Assembly: GCA_020205615.1 (NCBI GenBank)
Contig: CM035167.1
Coordinates: forward strand, 29,959,130 to 30,023,129
DNA from: Panax quinquefolius
Lineage: Eukaryota; Streptophyta; Magnoliopsida; Apiales; Araliaceae
Reading direction: 5' to 3'
Length of the DNA: 64,000 nt
Both the position numbers and the translations under genes were made by a program. Below are positions 1-12,102 of this stretch, in pieces (the first letter of the stretch is position 1; every line of letters starts with the position of its first letter). Under the pieces are notes generated by a model. It saw only the letters and a program-made list of their open reading frames with translations. It was not told the DNA's origin and made no database searches.

Positions 1-690
1 CTTCTTGAGTCTTGGAATACACTAGAATGTCATCAATAAATACCACTACAAACTTGTCTAAGAATGGTTTAAACACCCTGCTCATCAAATCCATGAATGC
101 AAAGCAGGCATTTGTTAAACCAAAAGACATCACCGTAAACTCGTAATGTCCGTATCGAGTTCAATGCCGCTCTAGGTATATCCTCCTTTTTTACCTTCAA
201 TCGGTGATACCCACTTCTAAAATCTATTTTCGAGAAATATTTAGCACCTTCAATTGATCAAACAAGTCATCTATTCTAGGCAACTGATACCTATTCTTAA
301 TAGTGACTTTGTTTAACTCTTTATAATCAATGCAAAGACGCATTGATCCATCCTTCTTCTTAACGAATAAAATCGGCGCTTCCCCACTACGATACGCTTT
401 GGTTGAATATATTTCTTGTCCAAAGAAACTCTTGCAATCTGTACCATCAATTCCTTCATTTCTACCGAGCCATTCTCATACGGGGGCCTTCGATATCGGT
501 CTTTTGTTCCCTTGCGCTAAGTCGATCACGAACTCAATTTCTCCGTCAAAGTAAGTCCCGGCAAATCCTCCGAAAACACGCCTTCAATTCCCTCACTACC
601 GTATTTCTTCTAGTTTCACACCCTTCTTCCGAGTATCGACTATGTAAGCTAAATAGCCCACACAACCTTGACTCAACAATTTCTTGCTCG
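1..690 (-). pseudogene. Ty3/gypsy (Tekay-like) reverse transcriptase fragment
   Basis: Read on the minus strand, the first 70 bases encode the RT catalytic core with a [16 protein letters not shown] motif, where the two aspartates bind metal. Further upstream on the same strand come the [13 protein letters not shown] and [15 protein letters not shown] blocks typical of gypsy RT. The domain is in several frames because of small indels and is cut off by the window edge, so RNase H and integrase would lie outside. The family reverse-transcribes its own RNA in cytoplasmic particles. The order gag, protease, RT going down in coordinate fits one minus-strand element. Non-functional as seen. Confidence 0.88.
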
Positions 691-714
691 CATAGTCGCC
701 GACATTTCATTTGT

Positions 715-1060
715 CTAGCGACTTGCTACCATAAAATATACTACCTTTGACGAGTCATAAGGTTTACACACTTCTTTTTGGCAACAATTACCGCCCATTT
801 TGAACAACCAATCCATTCCCAAAATTACATCAAATTTCAAGTCTAATCTAATCAAATCTACCAACAAGATATTCTCCTTAATGTTTACCCTACGCTTCTT
901 GTATACTGAATCTAACAGGATTACTTCCTTATTCGCAATTTCTATGTTCAAAGGAAAATTCAGCTTTCTTCTAGGCAATTCTAACCTCTTAGCAAATTCA
1001 TCGATATAAACGAATAAGTAGCACCCAAATCAAATAATACATATAGCATTAATATCATTG
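715..1060 (-). pseudogene. Ty3/gypsy retropepsin-like protease fragment
   Basis: A minus-strand reading frame of 87 residues (715-978) holds the C-terminal half of a gypsy aspartic protease. It has an NIEIANKEVILLDSVYKK stretch and the conserved end FDVILGMDWL. The catalytic DTG-type triplet should lie just upstream (about 980-1060), but the frame is lost there. The domain normally matures the gag-pol polyprotein. It lies between the zinc-knuckle gag and RT, the usual position. The Tekay-like element at 17750 carries a similar but clearly diverged segment, so the two belong to one lineage but not one recent family. Confidence 0.8.
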
Positions 1061-1084
1061 ATTGGGATAATACCCGACACCACA

Positions 1085-2225
1085 TCTTTTGATTGCACAA
1101 AGATCTCGCATACCCATGTCAAGGTTCCGGCCGCTGGTTTTATTTGATGTCAGAGATCCCGCAATGCCCATGTACCTCCATTGTTACCTCCATTGCTTCG
1201 GTTGTCACTCCGTCCTTCTTCTTAGGGCATTCACGAGCAAAGTGATCCTTGGATCCGCATACGTGAAGCATACATTCTTCTTCTTCGTTGAGTGCAATTT
1301 GGGGCGATGTGACCTCTCCCGGCCATAATTGAATCATACTCGCTTCCCCATCAAACACGCACCCTTATGGAATTTCCCGCGTATGTCGCATATGCTTCAA
1401 ACTTTTGTTTTGTTGGTTACCCCGATGGTTCCAAAGACCCATGTTCCCATTCCACTTCCTCTTCAAGTCGTTGTTTGTTGTTGTTGTTGTTGTTGTTGTT
1501 TCACCATTACCACCTCCATTCTTAATCTCATTCTCATTTTTCTTCTTCTTTTTTTCTCGATTGAATTTTGTCACCGCCGCTTCCACCTTTAACGAGTAAC
1601 GCTTTCTCCATCACCATCAGAACGTCTTCAATCGAACAGGAAACCCTATCAGCATACCAGTGGCTTCATCCTCTGCTCAAATCTCTTCGCCTTTACGCCG
1701 TCTCAGGCCGACTTGATATGGCGCAAACCTCGCTAATTCATTGAATTTCGCTGCATACTCAAGTACCATCATCGTTCTCTACTTTAATTCCAGAAACTGC
1801 ACTTCTAACTTACTCTTCGAACTCTCCGGAAAATAGGTCTCAAAGAACAACTCCTTGAACCTATCCTGTGTCATCACTCCTGCCCCTTCACGAGTTTTAT
1901 TGGCCTACCACCAATAACTAGCTTCGCTTTCAACATGAAAGTTTGCGAAAGCGCCTTTTTGATCATCCCCTACCCTAGCGACATCGAACACCTTTTCTAT
2001 CTCCATAATCCAGGTTTATGCTTCGACTGGATTCATGGACCCACGGAATTCGGGTGGTCCAACCGCCTTGAAATCCTTAAACGTTGTACCATGGTTTTGT
2101 GGTTGATTCTGCAATGCTCCTATCAAGAGTGTCACTAGTTGTTGAATCGGGTTACCGGCCAACATTGTCGCTATTATAGTTCCTTTAGTGGTTCTCTGTC
2201 ATGGTGTTTGACGTCTAGGAGGCAT
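1085..2225 (-). pseudogene. Ty3/gypsy gag with CCHC zinc knuckle
   Basis: The minus strand opens with ATG at 2225 and reads MPPRRQTP, a start common in plant chromovirus gags. Near the other end, 1140-1358 encodes a CCHC knuckle (CGSKDHFARECPKKK, the first cysteine lying just before) that binds RNA during packaging. Between them the capsid region is broken. A GTT-type triplet run (1469-1500, plus strand) appears on the coding strand as a threonine/asparagine run in one frame. At least two frame changes separate start and knuckle. Gag would form the particle shell. It is followed by protease and RT in the expected order. Confidence 0.75.
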
Positions 2226-2519
2226 TTTCTGTTAAAAGTACATTCATTTGATAATTATTCAATTCTTTTAAGAAATTTCTACTTAACTTGTCTCCAAAAA
2301 GAATTTACCACATAACACATAACACTTTGAATAAAGTAACAACTTTTATTTATTCATAACCTTTTGAAAAACATAAAACAATAAATCTCTCTGCTATCTA
2401 CATTACTTTTCCGAACTACAAAAGTTTTAGGGCAACATCATCATTCATATCCCATAGGTTGCATAACACTTGGGATTTACAATTTATTTAACCTTTCACT
2501 CATCGTATTACACATCTAC

Positions 2520-3272
2520 GATGTTCTATTAAGATACTTCTTAGCCCTATCACGCTCTTCCTCCATGACTCAAACATTGTTCTCGCGATCTAACACGAAT
2601 GATGATGCAAATATCTCGAATCGAATCGGATATCCCATGACCCGATCTTGAGCTCGATTAATTGCGCAGTTAAATACTTTATCCATCTCTTCCATCTTCA
2701 TCCTCTTGCTTGCTACAGTGTCTCTTCTCTACTAATCTGTTCGCTGAAAAGCTTCCTCGTAAGCATCTTCACTCTTACCCTCTTAGCGCCTTCTTCTTCT
2801 CAACTTGTTCTTCGATTCAAATGACCACTTCGATCAGCTGTTTCTTTCTCTCTTCACCATGCATACTAGTTTCTCCTCGACATTTGTCAGTCGTTCTTCA
2901 CGATCCTGGATCTCTCCGTCTTTTTGTGTCATTGCAGTCTATTGTTCAGCTACTATCTCCTGCAACTCCTCAACCGTATCCTGAAGTTCCACGTTAGGGT
3001 CATGCACCTCATCGTATATACGGCCAACTATCGAGTTAAGTGGAATCCTTTCCTCCTCGTCCTCGTCATCCTCATCCTCCCGTGGTAACTCAATGGGATC
3101 CTCCTCATCCTGCTTCCACGCATCATCCTCATCTTCAACTATCGCGACCAACGGGTCGACTCCGTGGCAAGAGAGTTGTTCCCAAACACTCCACAATGTC
3201 GCGAGGCTCCTCCTCTATAGGCATTTGAGGTCCCTCCTCCCTAGCCTGAATGGATTCTCCGACATTAGTCAT
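2520..3272 (-). pseudogene. acidic coiled-coil reading frame between primer site and gag
   Basis: Between the primer site and gag, the minus strand has an ATG near 3272 (MTNVGESIQ...) and then an 85-residue frame (2939-3196) that is very acidic (EDEDDEDEEERIPL). A heptad-like stretch follows (VELQDTVEELQEIV) and continues past a stop as EERLTNVEEKLV. After a further frame change, a segment rich in charged residues ends near 2520. I do not recognise a family. It is either an extra element-encoded protein or an N-terminal extension of gag. Acidic residues plus predicted coiled coil suggest a protein-interaction role, which is inference only. Confidence 0.45.
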
Positions 3273-3467
3273 CCTGACAACAAAGTTTTAAAGTTTTAAT
3301 TATTAATCATTACTACTCGACACTAACGAGTACATAAACTATAAACACATAAGCACATAAGTGTTTTATTACTTCTTTCTTAAAACTCGATAAGAGTTAT
3401 CTCCACTATCTTTTCAAAGGTTACTTCCTAAGGCTTTTTTCCCCACACCTAAGGTTCATAACCTAAA

Positions 3468-3480
3468 AGCTTTGATACCA
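3468..3480 (-). promoter_or_regulatory. primer binding site (initiator tRNA-Met type)
   Basis: The minus strand reads TGGTATCAAAGC, one mismatch from the TGGTATCAGAGC complement of the initiator tRNA-Met 3' end used by many plant retroelements. It lies three bases inside the LTR end at 3484, exactly where minus-strand DNA synthesis would be primed. This fixes the orientation of the element and the inner LTR boundary. Confidence 0.85.
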
Positions 3481-3483
3481 ACT

Positions 3484-6011
3484 TGTGACACCTCCAAATC
3501 CGTACTTTATTCCCATAGATTTGGTGTTCACTTAATCAAACATTCATATCTAATTACCCAATCATAATAAAATCAATAAATAAAATCTTCCCATTAAAGG
3601 ATTAAATTTAAATAAAATCTCCCCTGTGTTATCTAACCTTTAACAATCATCATTCAAATGCGAAAATTTAAATAAACTTTATTACAATCTTTAAACCAAA
3701 GTCCTAAAGTAAACTATCAAAACTATTACAAGTCTTCAAGATTTATTCATCTTTCCTTTTCCCTTATCGGTGCTAGGTACGCCACCCGCTTTCAACTTTA
3801 GTCAGTAAGAAATTTTACAGTGCAAGAGTGAGCAAACAAAGCCCACTTGAAATAACAATAAGTAAATCTTTAAACTTTTACATCAATTGCCAATATCGTG
3901 CTCAATAGAACTCAAATAATATATTCTATTAACTTTCTAAAATTATAACATTCATCGAGGGTCTAATGACCACTTAATCATGTCCACAGTTATAAGTAAT
4001 CTTTCAACTTTAACTTTAACAAATATAAGACTATAAGGACTCCACATACTTGGGGGATCAACCCTTCGTATAATGTATTGTGCACAACCATTTCAACGCT
4101 AAGCGTAAACCTCTATTAAAAGAGTTGTTCATCTCAAGATTTAGAATACAAGTCCGCACTCAAAGTAAGTTTGGTTTGGATAAGCTTTCAAGAAATTTGA
4201 ATTCAACGAACATCAACTAAGGAGTAGTTGAATAAAACCAATAACACTATACTATAGAATAATCGAGATTGAATCAATCATAGTAAACTAAAGTCATGCT
4301 TTAGGAATAATCTAATAAAGCATACAATTTGAATAACTATAGCATACCTTGCTTGAACAATACTAAGCCAAGGTTAATTAGAATTGAATACTAAACATGC
4401 ATAGAAATTTGAATGATAGAAATGTTAAACATTAGTAAATATATTTGTAACTGCTAAACAACAAGTTAAATACAAGAATAACTTGCTCCCGAATAACTTA
4501 TTCATTATATATCAGAATCGAATTGAAAACAATAATTGAATTAACAAGATAATAGATTAGAAAAAACTTACCTTGTTCAGATTAAACCGAACAATTTGAA
4601 TCACAATATCCTATATACATATGTCATCGTGACATATAGTTAGTCATTATCACATAACTAATACATTCATCATCATGTAGGTTTGATTATTTAATCACAT
4701 AATCAAATTATAACACAAGTTAATCTTAATAACATAATTATTCATAGTATAGAAATACTAAAATCAATATTTTACAATCCCTACTATCATCACATAAGTG
4801 TTTTTTAAAATTTTCGTGTACAAAAAGTACACCGTCGAGACCATTCTCATAACTCAAGATCATGCCACGCCCGCTTTACATTTACATCATCATTATGCAT
4901 GGCATGATGATGCGTATATATGCGGTGAATAAACTACGAAGTTCATGCATGGTGGTGATGGCGCTGCATGGCTGCCACTAACGTCTTCATTGGTCAAGGC
5001 AACATGAAACTCCAAAGATTTAATCGATAAACTTCTAAGAATAAGACAAGAAAAAAAGCCAATTGGCCTACAAGCTCGTTTCTAACAGACTAATTCACAT
5101 GCAATTCATACAAAAACTTCATGTAAACATAATTCAAGAACTTCTAACATGTTTCTACCCATACAACAACATAAACAACGAATTTAAAACATCCAATTTC
5201 ACTATTTTTGACAAAAACTCCATTTTTGATATTTCAATGAAAATCAACACTGTAAATTTTGTTTTTCAACCAAAACAATTAATTCAAAGCATCTTATCAA
5301 TAATTATACATACTCTATCAAATTAGATGATCAATTTATCAACTAAACAACTAATTAACTCTCAATTTCTACTTTAAGCTTCACAATATATATTCACAAA
5401 AACTCTCTGTAAAAATAGTTTTTCTTCACAACCATATACATAATATAAATTCATGGACTATTCTCAATTATAGCTTAAGAAAATAGTTTAACAACACTAG
5501 ATTATCATATAAAACCATATACATAACAAAGTTCCACTTCTACAAAGCTTTCATGGAGAAAATTGGGAGAGAGAGAATACAACTATAACTTTGAAAAGAA
5601 CAACAATAATAGAGTTTAGATGATACCTTGTTTGAAGAAGATGATGGCCAACCCTTTTTGATTCTCAAGCTTCTTCTTCTCTCCAATTCTCTCTCACTTT
5701 TCTTCTTCTTTGAGTTTTGTTTTTCTCCCTAACTCTAACTACGTATTAGTTATCTAACGTATATAGGATATAATATATATTAAATATAATATAATACTAA
5801 ATTAATTGATATCAGTTACAATTTTTAAAATCAAAAGCCATAAGGCTTGTTTGGTTAACTAACTAAAAATAACTCAATAATCCTTATGCCTTGTTTGGTA
5901 AAACACAATTAGATAAAAGACTTAATAGGCATTAGGCCTTGTTTGGCAAAAATCTAATTAAACTCCTTAATTTATTTTAGTAACTCCTTTATAGCAAGGT
6001 TATTTGTCACA
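3484..6011 (-). repeat. 5' LTR of the minus-strand Tekay-like element
   Basis: On the plus strand this stretch begins TGTGACACC just next to the primer site and ends TGTCACA at 6011, giving matching inverted ends TGTGACA/TGTCACA around 2528 bp. The inner end is firm. The outer end is inferred from the inverted terminus and is less sure. It contains no convincing long reading frame. The minus strand has a TATA-like CTATATACG near 5757-5766, followed by a pyrimidine and purine-rich leader with many GAGA repeats. The matching 3' LTR is outside the window. Confidence 0.7.
5757..5766 (-). promoter_or_regulatory. candidate LTR TATA box
   Basis: CTATATACG on the minus strand inside the LTR, followed by a leader-like GA-rich stretch and by a possible 5' splice signal (AAGGTATCA near 5627). 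Position and strand fit the U3/R boundary of this LTR. Motif only; the surrounding AT-rich DNA makes chance matches easy. Confidence 0.35.
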
Positions 6012-6652
6012 CTTCTATTTAATTAAATAATCAATTTAATCAATTCAAATACTAATCTATTAAATTACTTTAATACATAAATCATTATCACAAAACTATA
6101 ATTTCTTTATAATTATAATTTTATTTAATCAACTAACACTTTATTTTAATCACAAATTCCAATTAAAATACTATAATTCATTTAATCATTATTAGCTCTC
6201 TAACTTAATTATTAAATTAAATTAGTATATAACCTCATAACAATTAATTTTCTTAGCTCCTTAATTATTTATTCAACAAATAATTAACTAAATCACATCA
6301 ACTCAAATTGCCATTAAATACTTATATAATTGATAAATATTTAATATTATAAATAAATATTTAATATTTAATATTTAATTATTTATTCAATATAATTAAC
6401 TAAACCACATAAACTCAAATTGAACAATTATTTATTCAACAATAAACATATCCATTAAATACTTATATAAATTAATAAATATTTAATATTACACTTAAAT
6501 TCGAATATTAATTATTTATTTTGTGATATTAGGGGATATGTATTATCATTTATAGCGATATAAAAGAACTGTATTGTAACCATTTGGTATATGAATAATA
6601 AATCTTATTTAAAACATTATAAACTTTAGTTTCTTTCATTTTGAAAATGTCT
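6012..6652. other. AT-rich spacer without recognisable gene
   Basis: About 640 bp made largely of A and T, with repeated words such as ATATTTAAT, TATTCAATA and AATTAACTAAA. No coding frame, RNA gene or element end could be supported. It separates the outer end of the gypsy LTR from the truncated copia 3' LTR. It could be old LTR sequence or the original target DNA. Confidence 0.6.
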
Positions 6653-8121
6653 AGGCAATTTCGAAACCCTAACAGGATCCATGCGAAAAATTCAATTAAT
6701 TCAGAGGTTAGAAATTATACCGATTGTTAAAGCTAGAATCGATGCGGTCGAATCTCCAACACAATTCAAATGGACTGCGTCTCTACGGTATCCACATGAA
6801 CGCTCCACACGAATCGTCCTACGATCTGCAGAAGAAGGAAACGCGGTACTAGCCACCAAGGATGAGGATTTTCTGAAACTGTTTTCTCTCTAGTCTCTCT
6901 CTAAGAGCGGCTAGGGTTTTGGTTAATGAATAATCCCTAAAATGGCTGCTACATATCATATATATAGCGATTAAAAGGAATTATTCAAAACCTAATTTAA
7001 TAAAATTTGAATTTATATATATATCTTAATTAAGTCTTACTTAATTAATATACCTATATATAAATTATCCTATTAATTTAAATTCGTAATTTAAATACTA
7101 TAAATCATATTGACATATTTAAATCTTTATAATTTAAATTAATTCCCTTTTAAATACGTTCTATGTGTGTGACCCTATAGGTTTATTACGTTGGCAATAA
7201 TTTTAAAATCATATTATAAAATTATAAACAGTGAGCGACATCTAGTAATGCATCACTGCTTCCCAAGTAATAATAAGATCGATGATTTGATACAACCTTT
7301 TAGTGACCAATGTTTTAATGCAATTTAATCCTTTTAACCTTAATATCCTAGATTAAACTCGAGTCATGGAATGTGTCATACTCTTCATAATTTAATTTGA
7401 GTTTTTCTTGTTCAATGAGTAGACTATATGAAACAAATCACTATTTGAGCATGGCCATGCATTTCATAGTCCTACTCAATCAAGAGGCCTATGAATATCA
7501 CCCCTAATACATAGGAGGGTTAAATTCCATCTAGATCACTCATATTACTCACACGATTCATGATGTACCCAATAATCACCTTTATAGTCCACCCTATTAA
7601 AGGTGACATTTGATGATATCAAAGTACATAAATTCTCGTGTAGAAATATAGTGATTTCAGGTCGGAGGACCATTACATCATTGTCACTATGAGAATTGCT
7701 AATGACACTTCGCATAATGCTCCATATAGAATTCTCATGGTGGGTTTGTCCAGTACATCGTTCTCTAACATGTACCTATGCATTGACTTAATATCTCATA
7801 TATTTATGACCAATGAGATTTGGTCATCAGTCAATCCACATACTAGTTTTAATGCATCATTGTTGTCCCATCAACAATGATACTCGACTAGGGACATTTA
7901 AGAACAATGATACTAATTGTAAATATATGATCTCATGTTCAAGTCACATACTTGAAACTATATAATTTGTATCAATATTCCAAGTATTTTTATTATGTTA
8001 ACATTTATATAACATAGTAAATAAAACCATAATAAAATCATTCATTTATTCAATCAAATATAATATCAAAACGTTAAGCAATTATATCTAATAATTGGCC
8101 TCTAGGGCATAAATTTTAACA
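6653..8121 (-). repeat. copia 3' LTR (truncated at its outer end)
   Basis: On the minus strand the LTR starts TGTTAAAATTTATGCCC at 8121, next to a purine-rich tract. The region matches 13552-13965 at one end and 17356-17748 at the other. The final bases found in the 5' copy (minus-strand end CCGAAACCCAACA) are missing, because homology stops at 6653. Small plus-strand reading frames here, such as the 70-codon one at 6681, lie antisense and recur in the other LTR, so they are not treated as genes. Confidence 0.85.
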
Positions 8122-8134
8122 ATGTCCCACTTGC
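8122..8134 (-). promoter_or_regulatory. copia polypurine tract region
   Basis: Directly inside the 3' LTR, the minus strand reads CAAGTGGGACAT before TGTTAAAA. This is the place and base content expected for the purine tract that primes plus-strand DNA synthesis, although it is short and includes pyrimidines. Confidence 0.6.
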
Positions 8135-8189
8135 ACTAGAGCCAATCACTCATATATCTAATACCCATGGAACTAGTGTGACCGTCGTG

Positions 8190-9839
8190 CTTCTACTGCG
8201 ACAAAGCCTTGGTCAGTGGATCTGCAACATTATCATCTGTTGGCACTCTTCTTATATGTACATCTCCTCTATCAATAATTTCACGGATGAGATGGTACCT
8301 CCTAAGTATATGCTTGGATCATTGGTGAGATCTGAGTTCCTTAGCCTGTGCAATGGCTCCATTATTATCACAGTATAGAGCAACCGGATCAACAATGGTT
8401 GGAACAACACCAAGTTCGATGATGAACTTTTAATCCATACTGACCTCCTTGGTTGCACTAGAAGTAACAATATACTCAAATCTATTGTAGAATCGACTCT
8501 CGTCTCTTGCTTTAAACTTTTCCAGCTAACAGCACCACCATTAAGGCAAAATACAAAACCCGACTGAGACTTATAGTCATCATTGTCAGTCTGGAAACTA
8601 GCATCTGTGTAACCCTTTACTGCCAGTTCGTCTTCACCTCCATATACCAAGAATGAATCCTTAGTCCTTTTCAGGTACTTGAGGATATTCTTGACTGCTG
8701 TCCAGTGACGTTCACCTGGATTCGACTGGTATCTGCTCGTCATGCTCAAAGCATACGAGACATCCGGACGAGTACATATCATTGCATACATGATAGATCC
8801 ACTTGCCGAAGCATAAGGGATCTTTCTCATACTCTCCTCATCATCTTGTGATTTAGGACATTGGGCCTTAGAGATCTTTACACCATGAGTCACGGGTAAG
8901 TTTCCTCTTTTCGCCTCTTGCATGCTGAACCGTTTCAACACTTTATCAATATATGTACTTTGACTTAGGCTGAGCATTTTTCTCGATCTATCTTTATAGA
9001 TCCTGATACCTAAAATGTAGGCAGCATCGTCCAAATCTTTCATGGAGAAACATCTTCTAACCATGTTTTTACAGCCTGTACAGAAGGAATGTCATTCCCA
9101 ATAATTAATATGTCATCAACATATAATACTAGGAATACAATGTGACTCCCACTAACCTTCTTATATACACAAGGTTCATCTTCATTTTTAATAAAGCCAA
9201 ATTCTTTAACTGCTTCATTCGAAGATTCCAACTCCGAGAGGCTTGCTTCAATCCATAAATGGATCGCTGCAGCTTACATACCTTTCCAGCATCCTTTGGA
9301 GTGACAAATTCCTCAGGTTGTGTCATTTACACATCCTCAAGGAGATTTTCGTTAAGGAAAGCAGTTTTGACATCCATCTGCCAGATTTCGTAATCATAAA
9401 AAGCTGTAATAGCAAGTAAGATCCTGATGGATTTAATCATTGCCACTTGAGAGAAGGTTTCATCATAGTCAACACCTTGAATTTGTTTGAAACCTTTTGC
9501 TACCAGTCGGCCTTTATAGGTTTGTACATTACCATCCATGTCGGTTTTCTTCTTGAAAACCCACTTACACCTGATTGGTTTTACCCCTTCGGACGGATCA
9601 ACCAGAGTCCATACTTGGTTAGTATACATGGAGTCCATCTCAGATTTCATGGCTTCAAGCCATTTCTCAGAATTTGGTCCATTCATAGCTTCTTGGTAGG
9701 AAGCAGGCTCATCTTGATCTATGAGCATCACATCGCCATTTTGAGTCACAAGATATCCATAATATCTCTCAGGCTCTTGGCATGTCCTACCAGATCTACG
9801 AATGCCTTGTGTAATTTGAAGCGAGTTCACTTTCCACAA
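8190..9839 (-). pseudogene. copia reverse transcriptase and RNase H
   Basis: Minus-strand frames cover the copia RT in order. 9327-9839 has WLEAMKSEMDSMYTNQVWTLV, the GCKWVFKKK-like entry (RCKWVFKKKTDMDG) and WQMDVKTAFLN. 9129-9326 has CKLQRSIYGLKQASRSWN. 9040-9231 has the catalytic LYVDDILIIGND with both aspartates. 8252-9064 runs through MCTRPD-type residues, a RNase H segment (KGYTDASFQTDNDDYKSQSG) and on to the end. Frame changes occur near 9328, 9231, 9064 and about 8500; the end reads ADPLTKALSQ near 8200. The enzyme would copy element RNA and remove the RNA strand. Frameshifts make it non-functional. Confidence 0.9.
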
Positions 9840-10811
9840 TATCTTGTGGTTCTGCCGCGCTCCAACTCGAGTTCAATGATATTTTGTGGTTCTCGAATTT
9901 CTTGAGTTCTACTTTCCTCCCAATTGTTTCCTTTAGAGACAAATTCTCTTTCTAGAAAAATACCAGTTCGAGCAACAACCACTTTGTTCTCAGAAGGTTT
10001 GTTGAAATAATACCCTTTTGTTTCCTTTGGGTATCCCACAAAATTACATTTGTCAGATTTGGGTCCGAGCTTGTCAGAATCCAGATGTTTTACGAACGCC
10101 TCACAACCCCAAATCTTCATGAACGACATACTAGGACGTTTCCTAGTCCACATCTCATATGGTGTCTTCTGAACCGTCTTTGTAGGAACACTGTTAAGTG
10201 TGAATGCAGCTGTCTCTAGGGCATGACCCCAGAAGCTTATTGGAAGATTTACTTGACTCATCATTGATCGTACCATGTCCAACAAGGTTCGATTCCTCCT
10301 CTCAGATACACCATTCCATTGTGGTGTTCCAGGTGGAGTGAGCTATGATATAATACCACACTCCTTTAGAAGGTCATCAAAGTCTTGGCTTAAGTATTCA
10401 CCTCCTCGATCGGATTGAAGGGCTTTTATGCTTTTGCCAAATTGGTTTTGAACTTCATTCTTGAATTCCTTGAACTTTTCAAAGGATTCGGATTTGTGTC
10501 TCATAAGATACACATATCCATATCTACTAAAGTCGTCAGTAAATGTAATGAAGTAATAAAACCTACCTCTTGCTAACGAACTCATGGGTCCACATACATC
10601 ACTATGTATAAGTCCCAATACATCGCTAGCCTTGCTCAATCGTGTCCAAAGTGAAAGGGCTTTTAGTCATCTTGCTTAATAAACAAGACTCACATTTCTC
10701 ATATGATTCAAAATCAAATGAATCCAAGAACCCATCTTTATGGAGTTTGGATATGCGTTTCTCATTTATATGGCCTAAACGATGATGCGGAGATATGTCG
10801 ATTTGAATCAT
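9827..10811 (-). pseudogene. copia GAG-pre-integrase and integrase
   Basis: The minus-strand frame 10626-10811 encodes the pre-integrase zinc-binding region (HHRLGHINEKRISKLHKDG, then CESCLLSKMTKSPF). 10343-10639 carries the integrase core start (GLIHSDVCGPM with catalytic Asp, then FTDDFSRYGYVYLM and ALQSDRGGEYLS). 9827-10285 carries the rest (MLDMVRSMM, FWGHALETAAFTLNSVPTK, then PYEMWTRKRPS). Two or three breaks separate these pieces, including a lost frame at 10286-10342. The integrase would insert the cDNA. It precedes RT, the copia order, unlike the gypsy elements in this window. Confidence 0.9.
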
Positions 10812-11118
10812 TTGATTTAAATCGTTTTGTATTTATGTTATAGATAGGCATTTCTAAATCAAGAATATAGAGACCGTTAAACAATTATGCAACACCATAA
10901 CAAATATCATTTAAGTAAAATAAACAATGATTGTTCTTTATTATAAATGAAAAACCTTTCTTGTCCAAACAAGAAACAGAAATAATGTTTTTGCTTATAG
11001 CAGGCACAAAATAACAATCTTCTAATTCTAAAACTAGCCCAGCGGGCAAAGATAAATGATAAGTTCCTACGGCCAGTGCAACAACTTTTGCTCCATTCCC
11101 AACTCGTAGGTTAACCTC

Positions 11119-12102
11119 TCATTTCGCCAAAGTCCTACTCCTTCGGAGTTCCTGCACATTAACACAAATGTGAGATGTACACCCAGTATCCAATACCCAT
11201 GATGCAGAAGTAGACAAGTTGACTTCTATAACATATATACCTGAATCAAAAGTCGTACTTCCTTTCCTTTTCTTCACTTCTTCCAAATAAGCATGACAGC
11301 TGCTCTTCCAGTGTCCAGGTTTTCCACAGAAGTGACACTCACCTTCTTTAGCCACCCCACGTTTAGGTTTTAAAGCCTGTTTGGTTTTGGAATTGGGGTT
11401 GGCAAAAGATTTAGATCCTATCTTCTTCTTGCCTTTCCAATTTCCCTTAGCATTCCCCTTTTGCACCATCATTATGGGAGCGGGTCCTGCCTTTTTCATG
11501 TTGTTCTCAGCAGTTCTTAACATACTCAACAACTCAGTAAGGGGTTTCTCAATTTCATTCATAAGATAATTCATAACAAATTGAGAGTAGCTGCTGTTCA
11601 AGGATTGCAAAACAAGATCTGTTTGGGCTTCCGGAGTGATTGGAAAACCCAACCTATCAAGGTACTCAATATACCCAATCATTTTCAGCACATGTGGACC
11701 AACTGGATCACGTTCACCAATCTTGCAGTGATACAACGCCTTGCTTGTATCATACCTCTCTTGTCGAGCATGCCCTTCGAACAATTTCTTGAGATGCTCG
11801 ATCATCTCATAAGCATCCATCAACTCATGTTGCTTCTGAAGCTCAACGTTCATGGTTGCTAGCATGACACAACTCATGTCCAGAGCATCATCTTGATGCT
11901 TCTTGTAAGCATTATGCTCCGTACGTGGTGCAGTGACAGCTGGTGCTGCAGGAATAGGCCCATCAAGGACATATAGCTTGCGCTCTTGTTTGGGGACAAT
12001 CCTCAAGTTCCTATGCCAGTCAAGGAAATTAATTCCACTCAGCTTGTCCTTCTCAAGGACTGATCGTAATGAAAGACTATTTGTGTTGTTGTTGTTTGCC
12101 AT
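11119..12102 (-). pseudogene. copia gag with zinc knuckle, leading into protease
   Basis: A 327-codon minus-strand frame begins MANNNNTNSLSLRSVL at 12102. A gag capsid region follows (WHRNLRIV, then ERYDTSKALYHCKIGE), then a lysine-rich segment and a CCHC knuckle (CHFCGKPGHWKSSC) near residue 257. The protease active-site region is near the end (WVLDTGCTSHIC, residues about 305-316). The frame stops at 11119, but protease-like sequence continues to about 10900 after the stop (LRVGNGAKVVALAVG). Start choice: first ATG after the leader, no better one upstream. This is the best-preserved frame of the element. Confidence 0.92.

Noticed and set aside
6681..6893. 70-codon plus-strand frame, also at 13580-13792 with few changes
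   Set aside because: It is present in both copia LTRs, antisense to the element. Its conservation follows from the recent LTR duplication, not from protein selection.
9447..9905. 152-codon plus-strand frame
   Set aside because: It is antisense to well-defined copia RT coding sequence.
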